Assembly (NCBI RefSeq): GCF_900116625.1
Contig: NZ_FPBE01000001.1
Span: forward strand, 682,001 to 746,000
DNA length: 64,000 nucleotides
Direction: 5' to 3'
Source: Idiomarina abyssalis
GTDB lineage: Bacteria; Pseudomonadota; Gammaproteobacteria; Enterobacterales; Alteromonadaceae
The notes under the pieces are model-generated. The model had not been told where the DNA came from and made no database searches. It worked only from the letters and a program-made list of their open reading frames with translations. Both the position numbers and the translations under genes were made by a program. This document shows, in pieces, positions 10,346 to 19,270 of this stretch (its first letter is position 1; each line of letters starts with the position of its first letter).

Positions 10346-10422
10346 AAGGCCTCATTCATATTAGGAACAATTTGCCCTATCATACGAACCAGAAACCAAT
10401 GACGCAACGAAAAGGAAAGTAA

Positions 10423-10992
10423 ATGGAGAGGTTTAACCAATATTGGGCAGGGCTCATTCTGGTTCTGCTACTATCGGTTTTTCTGCAATTAATGCCTCAC
10501 TGGCATGCGACGCTGAGCTTTAACTCAAGTACTGTCATGTCCGAGGGCTGGCCACTCATTACGACCCATTTTATTCATCTTGACTGGTGGCATGCCTTAT
10601 TCAATTTTATTGGTTTAACACTTATTGTTCTAATTTGGCGGGAATACTGGACCACCCGCTGGTTAATTAATGCGTTATTGCTCAGTGGCACTGCAACTGC
10701 TGTATTGCTCTGGCTGGCTCCATTGAACCTTAGCTTTGTTGGTTTATCAGGAGTACTCCATGGCTTACTGGCTTACTGTTTAATAAAGGACATTCGTTCG
10801 GGTAAGAAATGGATGTGGCTTATATTGATAGCACTGGTTGCCAAAGTCATTGCTGAACTCCTGGGCTGGCGACCTACCCATTTTGTCGGAGAGCACGTTA
10901 GCTATATTCACGCAGCTGGTTTAGTCAGTTCTTTATTGCTGTACAAACTAGAACGGCGCCGCATTAGCGACGCCGTTAGTCGGGATGAGTAA
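10423..10992 (+). CDS. rrtA: Rhombosortase (rhomboid family intramembrane serine protease)
   Basis: A 189-residue polytopic membrane protein with about six hydrophobic segments. The catalytic serine motif GLSG is at residues 107-110 (Ser109) and the catalytic His163 lies in YIHAAGL. The HLDWWHALFN segment near residue 52 is typical of the rhombosortase subfamily, which processes GlyGly-CTERM proteins at the cell surface. The reduced length also suits this subfamily. No GlyGly-CTERM substrate is encoded in the window. It is convergent with the S9 peptidase gene. Confidence 0.85.
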   Translation: MERFNQYWAGLILVLLLSVFLQLMPHWHATLSFNSSTVMSEGWPLITTHFIHLDWWHALFNFIGLTLIVLIWREYWTTRWLINALLLSGTATAVLLWLAPLNLSFVGLSGVLHGLLAYCLIKDIRSGKKWMWLILIALVAKVIAELLGWRPTHFVGEHVSYIHAAGLVSSLLLYKLERRRISDAVSRDE

Positions 10993-11003
10993 AACCAACA
11001 AGT

Positions 11004-13487
11004 TTACTTTAAGTTTTCCTCAAACAATTTAAATATCCGACGGTATTCGTTCAGCCAGCTTTCTGGCTGGCGGAAACCGTGCGGCTCTACCGGGTAAATT
11101 GCCGTTTCCCAGTCTTCTTTCTTCAACTCAATCAGGCGCTGAACAAGGCGAACACTGTCCTGGAAGAAAACATTGTCATCAATCATGGGTGAATTGATTA
11201 ACAAGGCATCCTCTAAGCCTTCAGCAAAATAGATGGGTGAACTGCGACGGTACGCAATTGCATCATCCTGTGGCAAGTTCAAGATATTAGACGTATAGCC
11301 TGTGTTGTAATGAGCCCAGTCTGTAACAGGACGCAGCGCCGAGCCCGCTTCAAATAATCCGGGTTCGTTAAACAAAGCCATAAAAGTCAGGAAGCCACCG
11401 TAAGAACCGCCATAAGTTCCTAATTTGTCACCATCAACGTTCAGGTCACTTTCTAAGTAACTTGCAACATCGACCAGATCTTCAACTTCCGGCGTTCCCA
11501 TTTGACGGTAAATAGCGGTGCGCCAGTCGCGTCCATAACCTTTTGAGCCACGGTAATCGAGGTCAGCAACCACGTAACCGTGCTTATTCAACAAACTATG
11601 GAACATGAACTCACGGAAATACCCTGACCAGCCCATGTGCGCATTTTGCAAATAGCCAGCACCATGAATGAACACAACCGCAGGATATTCTTCAGCCCGG
11701 TTTTCATCAAAGCCTTCTGGCTTATAAATGCGGGTATAAATAGGCTCGTCAACATGAGAAGAATTAACGCCCACCAACTCAGGAGCCGTCCAGTCAATAC
11801 TTAAAAACTTCTCCGAAACCGTATGAGTCAAACGCTCTGCTGTTCCAGAAGCATTGACAGACTTATGGTATAGCTCTGGTGGCATTAACGGCGTTGAATG
11901 CGTCAGCAATAACTCATCATCTTCAGGGCTGAGCTCAAAGGCTGTCATACCATCAAGGTCCGTCAGCGCTTCCGGCTCACCACTACCATCAGTCTTCACC
12001 CGGTACACTTCATAGATACCCGGGTGCTCGATGTTTGCCTGAAAGTATAAGTAGTCACCATTACTGCTTAAGTCGGCATCTTCAACGACATAACTTCCGT
12101 CAGTCAATTGACGCGTGCTGCCGTCAAGCGGTTTAACATACAAGTGCGAATAACCATCGGCCTCTGACATGAACCACAACTCATCGCTGTCTAACCAGCC
12201 GAATTCGTTATGGGTGTAGTTGATCCAGGCATCATCGTGTAAACGGTCTTGAGAAACCAGTTTTTTACCGGCGGTGTCTACTGTTGCAAGCCAGCGATCT
12301 TTGTTGTCCCAGGCTTCCAGCATAACCGCAACTTCAGTGCCCTCTTCATTCCACTGAATAGCGCCGTTTTCCCAGCCCCAGTCAGCCATTAGCGTAATTG
12401 GGCGAGGTTTCTCTTCCGACTTGTAGGTTTCACCACGAGCTTCATGGTTTTCACGTTTAACTTCTGCCAGAACATCTTCATTCCAGCCCGGTAAGGTGTT
12501 GTAGGTTAGCGTCGACTGGCTGCCGTCGCTTAAATTAAGTAAAACCAATTGGTGTTCAACCGGCTTTGCATCGGCCACACGACGACGCACATTTTCGCTT
12601 TTTACACGGCCATCTTCGCTAATGTAATTCGGCATAATATCGCCTTCGTCACGCCAGCTTTGCGGCTCGGTAATGGCTATCAGCATAAAGTCGCCCTTTG
12701 GCGATAAGCTTGCAGAAACCAGTTCCTTATCCTTTGGCAAATAGAACGGCTCCGGCGCCAATGTCGAATTTCGGTTTTGTAACTCAGAACGCTGAGCAAA
12801 ACGCTCTTCAGACGCTTTTCGTTCTTTCTGCACGTACTGAATTAACTGTTGTTCTTCACGGGCCAGGTAATCCTTCGGCTCTTCATTCGCTTTCGGCTTT
12901 TCCTGAAAGGCCAAAGCAGCGACCTGACGGCTTAAACCTGAGTTCACGTCAATAATGAAGAAGTTATTACCCTGCTGGTAACTCAGTTGTCCATTTGCCA
13001 TAGGCTGCAGGTTGTGCTGCCTGGCGTCGTCACGTGTCAACTGGCGAACCGTACCGTCATTAAAGCGAACAAAAACATTGCCTTCAAAGGTATAGGCTAA
13101 AAAGCTGCCATCCACTGCATGAACCTTTTCATCTGCCACGTACTGATGCAGGTTTTCTACAGCAACTTTCTGCGGTTCTCCAGCCCCATTTTCCCGCATC
13201 ATTAGGTCACGAATATCACTACCTTCGCGCTTCTGGTAAAACAGAATATCTTCACCGTCCATGCTCCAGAAAGCCTGTTCAGGGAATCTCCCCATCCAGT
13301 CTGGATCAGCCATAATTTGTTCCATAGTCAGTTCAGCCGTTCCTTGCGCACTGGCAAGTGAGTTGGCTTGTATGGTCGGTGTGCTTCTCTGCGTATCTGC
13401 AGTGGTCGTGCCTTGTGGGGAGGTTGATGCGCAAGAGGCGACAAACAATGTCGCCCCAATGGCCATCACCAGACGTGATTTCACCAT
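11004..13487 (-). CDS. S9 family prolyl oligopeptidase (DPP IV-like), lipoprotein
   Basis: An 827-residue exported serine peptidase. The first 18 residues are a lipoprotein signal with lipobox VASC. Residues 80-560 form a beta-propeller region with repeated TRQLT and ALSPKGDF-like blades. The C-terminal alpha/beta hydrolase domain carries the nucleophile motif GGSYGG (Ser695), an acid in SPMIDDNVFF and the catalytic His in EPHGF near residue 800. It probably releases dipeptides from imported or surface-bound peptides. It sits just downstream of maiA but has its own leader. Confidence 0.92.
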   Translation of the reverse strand: MVKSRLVMAIGATLFVASCASTSPQGTTTADTQRSTPTIQANSLASAQGTAELTMEQIMADPDWMGRFPEQAFWSMDGEDILFYQKREGSDIRDLMMRENGAGEPQKVAVENLHQYVADEKVHAVDGSFLAYTFEGNVFVRFNDGTVRQLTRDDARQHNLQPMANGQLSYQQGNNFFIIDVNSGLSRQVAALAFQEKPKANEEPKDYLAREEQQLIQYVQKERKASEERFAQRSELQNRNSTLAPEPFYLPKDKELVSASLSPKGDFMLIAITEPQSWRDEGDIMPNYISEDGRVKSENVRRRVADAKPVEHQLVLLNLSDGSQSTLTYNTLPGWNEDVLAEVKRENHEARGETYKSEEKPRPITLMADWGWENGAIQWNEEGTEVAVMLEAWDNKDRWLATVDTAGKKLVSQDRLHDDAWINYTHNEFGWLDSDELWFMSEADGYSHLYVKPLDGSTRQLTDGSYVVEDADLSSNGDYLYFQANIEHPGIYEVYRVKTDGSGEPEALTDLDGMTAFELSPEDDELLLTHSTPLMPPELYHKSVNASGTAERLTHTVSEKFLSIDWTAPELVGVNSSHVDEPIYTRIYKPEGFDENRAEEYPAVVFIHGAGYLQNAHMGWSGYFREFMFHSLLNKHGYVVADLDYRGSKGYGRDWRTAIYRQMGTPEVEDLVDVASYLESDLNVDGDKLGTYGGSYGGFLTFMALFNEPGLFEAGSALRPVTDWAHYNTGYTSNILNLPQDDAIAYRRSSPIYFAEGLEDALLINSPMIDDNVFFQDSVRLVQRLIELKKEDWETAIYPVEPHGFRQPESWLNEYRRIFKLFEENLK

Positions 13488-13516
13488 ATTATTTTTCCTT
13501 TTTAGGATCCGCTGGA

Positions 13517-14155
13517 TTATTGTGCATCCGCTTGATTTTCAGGCCGAGCCTGTTGCACCGCGTCAAGCGCTTGCAAACGTTCATGCACTGCCATTAAGGT
13601 TGGATAAGAAGATAAATCCAAATTAAAGCGTTGTGCATTGTATACCTGAGGTATCAAACAGATATCAGCCAATGTTACCGAATTACCATAGCAATAATCA
13701 CCTGCATACTCGGTCAGCCGCTGTTCAAATGCGGTAAAACTTTTTTCTACCCAGTTTGCTATCCATTCTGAGCGTTGTTTATCGCTGCAATTCAACTCAC
13801 CGGTTAAATACTGTAACACCCGTAAATTGGTAACAGGTTGCAACTCGCAGGCTAAATCATAAGCCAAGGCTCTGACTCTGGCTTTATCAGCGGGAGCCGA
13901 CGGTAATAATGGGTTTTGTGGGTAACACTCTTCCAGATACTCAATAATGGCTAAGGACTGATTTAACTTAACATCGCCATCGATAAAGGTAGGAACCAAC
14001 CGCGCTGGATTAAGCTTTCGATAAGCCTCACTGTGCTGTTGCCCGCCATCTTTTACTAAATGTACCGGTTCATACTCGTAGGATAAGCCCTTCAGGTTTA
14101 AAGCAGTACGAACCCGGTAACTGGCGCTTGAGCGCCAGTAGCCGTAGAGTTTCAT
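13517..14155 (-). CDS. maiA: Maleylacetoacetate isomerase (zeta-class GST)
   Basis: Isomerises 4-maleylacetoacetate to 4-fumarylacetoacetate with glutathione in tyrosine degradation. The N-terminal GSH-binding domain begins KLYGYWRSSASYRVRTALNLKG. The zeta-class motif SSCS reads SSAS here, with the catalytic first Ser kept and the non-essential Cys replaced by Ala. The ATG at 14155 overlaps the FAH stop codon in a TGATG junction, so translation is coupled. This is the last gene of the hppD-hmgA-FAH-maiA operon. Confidence 0.94.
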   Translation of the reverse strand: MKLYGYWRSSASYRVRTALNLKGLSYEYEPVHLVKDGGQQHSEAYRKLNPARLVPTFIDGDVKLNQSLAIIEYLEECYPQNPLLPSAPADKARVRALAYDLACELQPVTNLRVLQYLTGELNCSDKQRSEWIANWVEKSFTAFEQRLTEYAGDYCYGNSVTLADICLIPQVYNAQRFNLDLSSYPTLMAVHERLQALDAVQQARPENQADAQ

Positions 14156-15180
14156 CACTTTTGAGGACCTTCGTATTGAACAACTTTCTGATTAATGGTG
14201 CCGAATATTGACTGATCACCATCATCTTTCATTTCAATTTTAATGGTGTCGCCAAACTGCATAAACTGAGTTGCCGGCTTGCCATCACGAATGGTTTCAA
14301 TCATGCGCACTTCGGCAATGCAGCTATAACCTACGCCACCTTCATCGATAGACGTACCGTGATCAGTCCCCTGTTTATTTGAGACGGTTCCTGAACCAAT
14401 GATAGCACCAGCACCTAAGTGACGTGTCTTCGCAGCATGAGCAACTAACTGACCGAAATCAAAGGTCATATCTTCGCCAGCGTTAGGCTTACCAAAGGCC
14501 TTACCGTTGTACTCTGACAGTAACGGTAAGTGGACTTTATTCGCTTTCCAGGCATCGCCCAGTTCATCGGGGGTTACCGCTACCGGGGAGAAAGCTGACG
14601 ATGGTTTACTCTGGAAAAAACCAAAACCTTTGCCCAGTTCGCCCGGAATAAGTCCACGCAGTGAGACGTCATTAACCAGCATCAACAATTTAATGTGTTG
14701 CCCTGCTGCTTTAGCGTCAACACCCATAGGGACATCATCAGTAATAACGGCAACTTCGCCTTCAAAGTCGATGCCCCATTCGGTGCTGCCCATTTCAATG
14801 TCGTCGTACGGCGCCAAAAAGTCATCAGAGCCGCCCTGGTACATCAAAGGGTCTTCCCAGAAGCTCGGTGGCATCTCGGCACCACGGGCACGACGAACCA
14901 ATTCAACATGGTTCACATAGGCACTACCGTCAGCCCACTGATACGCACGAGGTAAAGGCGATTCACATAATGCTTCATCGAACTGGACGCTGCCATCAAC
15001 GTCACTGTCATTCAACTGCTGATAAATTTTCTCAAGCTTCGGTGCAATACCGTCCCAGTCATCCAGCAACTCTTGCATGCAAGATGCAATGGCCGGAACC
15101 GCTACTGCTGAACTTAAATTTTTGCTGACCACCATTAACTGGCCGTCACGTGTACCATTTCTGTATGTGGCGAGTTTCAT
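14155..15180 (-). CDS. Fumarylacetoacetate hydrolase family protein
   Basis: Very likely fumarylacetoacetase, the last step of tyrosine degradation, giving fumarate and acetoacetate. The 341-residue protein has the metal-binding FEGEVAVITDD block near residue 160 and the IIGSGTVSNKQG and DEGGVGYSC blocks of the FAH fold. It is the short bacterial type, lacking the larger N-terminal domain of mammalian FAH. It follows hmgA by six bases and overlaps maiA, so position in the homogentisate operon supports the specific substrate. Confidence 0.93.
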   Translation of the reverse strand: MKLATYRNGTRDGQLMVVSKNLSSAVAVPAIASCMQELLDDWDGIAPKLEKIYQQLNDSDVDGSVQFDEALCESPLPRAYQWADGSAYVNHVELVRRARGAEMPPSFWEDPLMYQGGSDDFLAPYDDIEMGSTEWGIDFEGEVAVITDDVPMGVDAKAAGQHIKLLMLVNDVSLRGLIPGELGKGFGFFQSKPSSAFSPVAVTPDELGDAWKANKVHLPLLSEYNGKAFGKPNAGEDMTFDFGQLVAHAAKTRHLGAGAIIGSGTVSNKQGTDHGTSIDEGGVGYSCIAEVRMIETIRDGKPATQFMQFGDTIKIEMKDDGDQSIFGTINQKVVQYEGPQK

Positions 15181-15186
15181 AAGTTG

Positions 15187-16317
15187 TTATTTCTCCTGCC
15201 AACTGTAGACGTAGTCCGGGTTCTCTACTGCCAATGCCTCGTCACTTGCTTGCAAGGCATCGCGGGTGTCGAGCATGACCGCAACTTCGTCAGTGAATTT
15301 CTTTTTATGCTCACGCCCGGCTTTAAACGCTTTCGGGTGTGGGCCATGAGTAAAGCCTGCCGGATGAAAGGTTACCATACCGCGATCGATATTATCACGG
15401 CTGAAAAAGTCACCTTCATGATAAAAAAGCACTTCATCGTAATCGTCATTGTTGTGGTAGAAAGGCACCTTCAATGCGCCCGGGTCTGACTCAATAGGAC
15501 GCGGAACAAAAGTACAAACCACAAAACGATCAGCAACAAAAGTCGTATGCGCCGAAGGCGGCAGATGGTACCGGTGGCTCATTAACGGCCGGATATCACG
15601 CCAGTTCAGACGAACCGGAGCTAACTCACCGTGCCAGCCTATCGCATCCAGCGGGTTATAAGGGTACGTAATAACCGATACCTGCTGATGGCGTTTTACA
15701 TACACCTGCCACTGCTCTTCGCTGTATTGCGCCTGAAACGCCTCATCAATATCCGGCGTATCCAGAACCGCAGGGTCAAAAATGGCATGATTACCCACCA
15801 GGCCTTTCTCCGGCAAGCTATAAGAACCATTGGTCGCTTCAATCATCAGCAACTGCATGGTTTCATCAGGCTCAAGGCGCCAGTTAGTAGAACGGGGAAT
15901 TAAGAAGTAGTCCCCTTTCACCAGGTGAATATGCCCGTAGTCACAATGCAGATGACCACTGCCTTCATGAACAAAGAGCAAGTCATCGCCATCGGCATTA
16001 CGCACTAAATAATTCATTTTGCTGTGGCAATGCCACAAACGAAAACGACAGTTACTATTGTGCAGTAAGTCAGGCGTTAACCAGGGGTTTTCCGGAGCTA
16101 TGGCTTCTAACTTATTAAAGTCAAACGCCCGTGGACGCAAGGGCCCACGCCACTCCGACCAACCGGTCGGAGCATGCTGATGGTGAAAATGCGTGGCCGG
16201 GCCAAAAAAGCCACTACGACCAGCTTCACGTTCATAAATGGCCTGCTCCGGAAAATCAGCATGAGCTTGTCGAGACGACTTGCCCACCTGTTTCGGAAAG
16301 CTGATCCATTTACGCAT
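15187..16317 (-). CDS. hmgA: Homogentisate 1,2-dioxygenase
   Basis: Opens the homogentisate ring to maleylacetoacetate using a mononuclear Fe(II). At 376 residues it is shorter than the Pseudomonas enzyme of about 430. The cupin metal-binding region FYHNNDDYDEVLFYHEGDF near residue 290 and the THGPHPKAF block provide the expected His and Glu ligands. Its start overlaps the end of hppD by eight bases, so the two are translationally coupled within one operon. Confidence 0.93.
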   Translation of the reverse strand: MRKWISFPKQVGKSSRQAHADFPEQAIYEREAGRSGFFGPATHFHHQHAPTGWSEWRGPLRPRAFDFNKLEAIAPENPWLTPDLLHNSNCRFRLWHCHSKMNYLVRNADGDDLLFVHEGSGHLHCDYGHIHLVKGDYFLIPRSTNWRLEPDETMQLLMIEATNGSYSLPEKGLVGNHAIFDPAVLDTPDIDEAFQAQYSEEQWQVYVKRHQQVSVITYPYNPLDAIGWHGELAPVRLNWRDIRPLMSHRYHLPPSAHTTFVADRFVVCTFVPRPIESDPGALKVPFYHNNDDYDEVLFYHEGDFFSRDNIDRGMVTFHPAGFTHGPHPKAFKAGREHKKKFTDEVAVMLDTRDALQASDEALAVENPDYVYSWQEK

Positions 16318-17383
16318 CGCTTAACACTCCCCGGCGGATCTGGTCTTCTTCAATACTTTCGAATAATGCTTTGAAGTTACCTTCGCCGAAACCTTCGTTG
16401 CCTTTACGCTGAATAATTTCAAAGAACACCGGACCAATGACGGTTTGAGTAAAGATTTGCAGTAAAATGCCATCTTTCATTGGCGCACCGTCAATTAGAA
16501 TGCGCTGTTCACGCAGTGCGTCTAAATCTTCCTGATGCCCTTCAACGCGCTCATTGACTTTCTCGTAGTAGGTTTCAGGTGTGTCCATGAAATCCATACC
16601 AATAGAACGCAGATCTTTTACGGTTTTGTAGATATTGTCACTGGTTAAAGCAATGTGCTGAATACCTTCACCTTTGTACTCTTTTAAATATTCTTCAATT
16701 TGCGATTTGTCGTCGTGAGATTCGTTAATTGGAATACGGATCTTACCGCAAGGCGCTGTCATAGCGCGGCTTAACAAGCCTGTCAGCTTACCTTCAATGT
16801 CGAAATAGCGAATTTCGCGGAAATTACCAATGCGCTCATAGAAACCTGCCCAGGTATCCATGTTTCCACGGAATACGTTATGCGTCAGATGGTCTATTTC
16901 GAACAACCCGGCTGCGTGATCGCTCATTTTCGCTTCCCAGCTTTCATAGAAATCGAAATGCTGGTTATAAATTTCATGGCTTTCGTAGTTATCGACAAAA
17001 TACAACGCACTTTCGCCAATACCAAACACCGCCGGTACACCTTCAACAACACCTTTATCAGCTGGGAAAGCTTTGGCCCCGTTATCAAGAGAGTGCTTTA
17101 ACGCGTGGTCAGCGTCTTTAACACGCCATGCCATACCGCAGACACTTGGGCCGTGGTCTTTAGCAAACTCTTCAGCCTGTCCGCCCGGCTCAGCGTTAAT
17201 GATGAAATTAATGTCGTTCTGTTTGTACAACCACGCCTGTTTGCTTTTGTGCTTAGCCACTTCAGTGAAACCCAGCTTGTCGAACAAGTCTTTTAACGCA
17301 TCAATGCCTTTTTGATCCGGAGCGGTATACTCAACGAATTCAAAACCGTCTGTGTTTAACGGATTAATCATCTTATCTGTCAT
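16310..17383 (-). CDS. hppD: 4-hydroxyphenylpyruvate dioxygenase
   Basis: Converts 4-hydroxyphenylpyruvate to homogentisate. The 357-residue protein has two vicinal-oxygen-chelate halves. The Fe(II) ligands can be placed at IDHLTHNV (first His), GIQHIAL (second His) and FFEIIQRKG (Glu near residue 335). It is the first gene of the tyrosine degradation operon, preceded by two TyrR-box-like sites at 17493-17510 and 17553-17570. The 5' leader also contains a TATAGT element on the minus strand that could be a sigma-70 -10 box. Confidence 0.97.
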   Translation of the reverse strand: MTDKMINPLNTDGFEFVEYTAPDQKGIDALKDLFDKLGFTEVAKHKSKQAWLYKQNDINFIINAEPGGQAEEFAKDHGPSVCGMAWRVKDADHALKHSLDNGAKAFPADKGVVEGVPAVFGIGESALYFVDNYESHEIYNQHFDFYESWEAKMSDHAAGLFEIDHLTHNVFRGNMDTWAGFYERIGNFREIRYFDIEGKLTGLLSRAMTAPCGKIRIPINESHDDKSQIEEYLKEYKGEGIQHIALTSDNIYKTVKDLRSIGMDFMDTPETYYEKVNERVEGHQEDLDALREQRILIDGAPMKDGILLQIFTQTVIGPVFFEIIQRKGNEGFGEGNFKALFESIEEDQIRRGVLSDA

Positions 17384-17492
17384 GGTTACTTCCTCTTATT
17401 ATTCGGTTGTTAACAACATGACTATAGCGGTACATGAGGGAAAAAGGCGAATAAGAGAAAAAGATAACTGAGCGGGGAATTTATGACCAGAA

Positions 17493-17510
17493 CGTAAAGT
17501 TTACTGTACA
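17493..17510 (-). promoter_or_regulatory. Putative TyrR box, promoter-proximal
   Basis: On the plus strand the site reads CGTAAA-N6-TGTACA, two mismatches from the TyrR consensus TGTAAA-N6-TTTACA. It lies 110 bases upstream of the hppD start and exactly 60 bases from the second, stronger site. The regulator gene tyrR is immediately upstream, supporting the assignment. Confidence 0.6.
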
Positions 17511-17552
17511 GGCTACACACTTGCTCTGGATCAAGGTGCAGCCTTGTTAAGA

Positions 17553-17570
17553 CGTAAAGTTAAATTTACA
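17553..17570 (-). promoter_or_regulatory. Putative TyrR box, distal and stronger
   Basis: The plus strand reads CGTAAA-N6-TTTACA, one mismatch from the consensus palindrome TGTAAA-N6-TTTACA. It lies about 170 bases before hppD and three bases past the tyrR stop codon, so it can only serve the homogentisate operon. A palindrome reads on both strands. Confidence 0.7.
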
Positions 17571-17573
17571 AAG

Positions 17574-19154
17574 CTAGTTTTTTGTCCGTTCTGCTTTACG
17601 AGCGCGTCCGCTGCGCTGCTTTCCAATGCCATAATCACGCAGTTTATTCGCAACGGCAGTATGTGAGAGTCCCAGGCGTTTCGCCAATTGGCGGGTACTC
17701 GGAAAGCTGGGGTATAAACGGCGCAGTACGTGGCTTTCAAAACGGCGTACCGCATCATCCAGGCTCATGTCATCAATGTCTAATGCTAACTGGTCGTCTT
17801 CCTGATTCAACTCGGGCAAACGTATATCGGCGGGCTCCAGCGTGTAGCCTTCTATCATTGAGACAGAACGAAACATGGTATTTTCCAGTTGGCGAACATT
17901 ACCTGGCCACTGATAACGTTTTAGTCGCTCTTTTGCTGCCCGGCTTAAGCTCACCTGACTTCGCCCGAGCTTCTTGCAGGCCTGGGTTACGAAATGCTCC
18001 GCCAACAACAAAATATCACTTTTACGCTCGCGCAGTGGTGGAACATTGAGCGCTAATACATTGAGTCGATAATACAAGTCTTCACGGAACTCACCGCTTT
18101 CAACCAACTCATAGAGATTTCCCTGAGCGGTGCAAATGACCCGCACATCGACACTCACTTCCTGCTCTTCGCCGATGCGTCGAAAAACGCCGTCTTCTAA
18201 AAAACGCAGTAGCTTAGCCTGCAGGCCAATAGACATCTCACTAACCGAGTCCAGTAACACGGTGCCGCCGGCGGACTGCTCTAAAACGCCAGTTTTACGA
18301 GTGCTTTGAGCGCTCAGGCTGCCTTCACCATGGCCAAAGAGTTCGCTCTCTGCAACATTATCCGGTAGCGCTGCACAGTTTATCGCCAAAAATGGTTTGT
18401 CTTTACGCGGGCTGGCCAAATGACAAGCTTTTGCCAGCAGCTCTTTGCCAACTCCGGTCTCACCTTCAATCAAAAGTGGTGCATCCAGCTCAGCCATGCG
18501 CTGAGCGTCTTTAATCACTCGCTTCATTGTGCTGTTGTCTGTCAGCAAGCGTTCAAAAGCTTTTTCGTTACTCTGACTCTGCCAGCTTGCTGTTACGGGT
18601 TCTGACTTACAGGTCATTACCGCCCCTGCAAACGCGGTGCTGCCTTCCTCGTCATTCACCCAGATAGGTAAAAGCTGAGCATAGTATTCCGAGTTACCAA
18701 TGGTAACCGCTTCATAAATTGGATCCTCAGGCTTTTTGTCCAACCACCGCTGCAAAGAGATACCGTGTACATACTGCATCAGCGGCTCGCCCTTAAGACT
18801 GTCTTCGTGGCCAGCCAGTAGCCGCAGTCCGGCATCATTAATAATGTCTATACAGCCTTTGCTATCAATGGACAGCACCGGATCAGGTAACGTGCTCAAC
18901 AACAAACTGAACTCATAGTGCTCGCGTTCAAACGGCATATAAGGAATGGTTTTCACATCAATAACGTTAGGAATGCGACGAATTTGGGGCATTAAATGCC
19001 GAAAGTCATCGAAAGCGAGTTCAGGAAAGTTCAGAAAGATTTTTCCTTTAGGATCGACCTCAATACCACGTAAATCAATCTCGTGGTCTCGCAAGATTTG
19101 CAGAACGTCCTGGCAGATACCCAGACGGTCATCACACGTTATCTCAAGTCGCAT
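17574..19154 (-). CDS. tyrR: TyrR-type aromatic amino acid regulator
   Basis: A 526-residue regulator with an N-terminal ACT domain (1-75), a PAS domain (about 80-185), an AAA+ domain (about 205-430) and a C-terminal helix-turn-helix (about 485-515). Walker A is GETGVGKE at 231-238. The sigma-54 contact loop GAFTGA is replaced by GEGSLS near 277-282, as in E. coli TyrR which acts on sigma-70 promoters. The Walker B acidic pair reads Asp302-Ser303 instead of Asp-Glu, suggesting poor ATP hydrolysis. It probably responds to tyrosine and phenylalanine and controls the flanking phh and hpp genes. Confidence 0.93.
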   Translation of the reverse strand: MRLEITCDDRLGICQDVLQILRDHEIDLRGIEVDPKGKIFLNFPELAFDDFRHLMPQIRRIPNVIDVKTIPYMPFEREHYEFSLLLSTLPDPVLSIDSKGCIDIINDAGLRLLAGHEDSLKGEPLMQYVHGISLQRWLDKKPEDPIYEAVTIGNSEYYAQLLPIWVNDEEGSTAFAGAVMTCKSEPVTASWQSQSNEKAFERLLTDNSTMKRVIKDAQRMAELDAPLLIEGETGVGKELLAKACHLASPRKDKPFLAINCAALPDNVAESELFGHGEGSLSAQSTRKTGVLEQSAGGTVLLDSVSEMSIGLQAKLLRFLEDGVFRRIGEEQEVSVDVRVICTAQGNLYELVESGEFREDLYYRLNVLALNVPPLRERKSDILLLAEHFVTQACKKLGRSQVSLSRAAKERLKRYQWPGNVRQLENTMFRSVSMIEGYTLEPADIRLPELNQEDDQLALDIDDMSLDDAVRRFESHVLRRLYPSFPSTRQLAKRLGLSHTAVANKLRDYGIGKQRSGRARKAERTKN

Positions 19155-19177
19155 AAACCCTACTGCATCGAACTAAA

Positions 19178-19195
19178 TGTAAAGCAAATAATACA
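19178..19195 (-). promoter_or_regulatory. Possible TyrR autoregulatory box
   Basis: The plus strand reads TGTAAA-N6-AATACA: a perfect left half-site and a right half with two mismatches to the TyrR consensus. It lies 24 bases upstream of the tyrR start, where binding would repress tyrR, as TyrR does in E. coli. Confidence 0.45.
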
Positions 19196-19215
19196 CTATT
19201 GTTCCCGCTTAAAAA

Positions 19216-19246
19216 ACAAAAACCCCGGCCAACAGACCGGGGTTTT
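19216..19246 (-). terminator. Rho-independent terminator after phhB
   Basis: A CCCCGG/CCGGGG stem with extra flanking A/T pairing, followed on the minus strand by a T-rich run. It lies 25 bases past the phhB stop and separates the phhAB unit from tyrR. Confidence 0.85.
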
Positions 19247-19270
19247 ATGTCATTCATCGACAAAAGCGAG

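Noticed and set aside
10952-10977. Inverted repeat AACGGCG/CGCCGTT near the end of the rhombosortase gene
   Set aside because: Inside the coding region and not followed by a T-run, so not supported as a terminator.
14507-14920. Open frame of 137 codons opposite the FAH gene
   Set aside because: Low-complexity Ser/Pro composition without motif; shadow of the real gene.
17582-18049. Open frame of 155 codons opposite tyrR
   Set aside because: No ribosome site or known motif; it overlaps the AAA+ and helix-turn-helix coding regions of tyrR.
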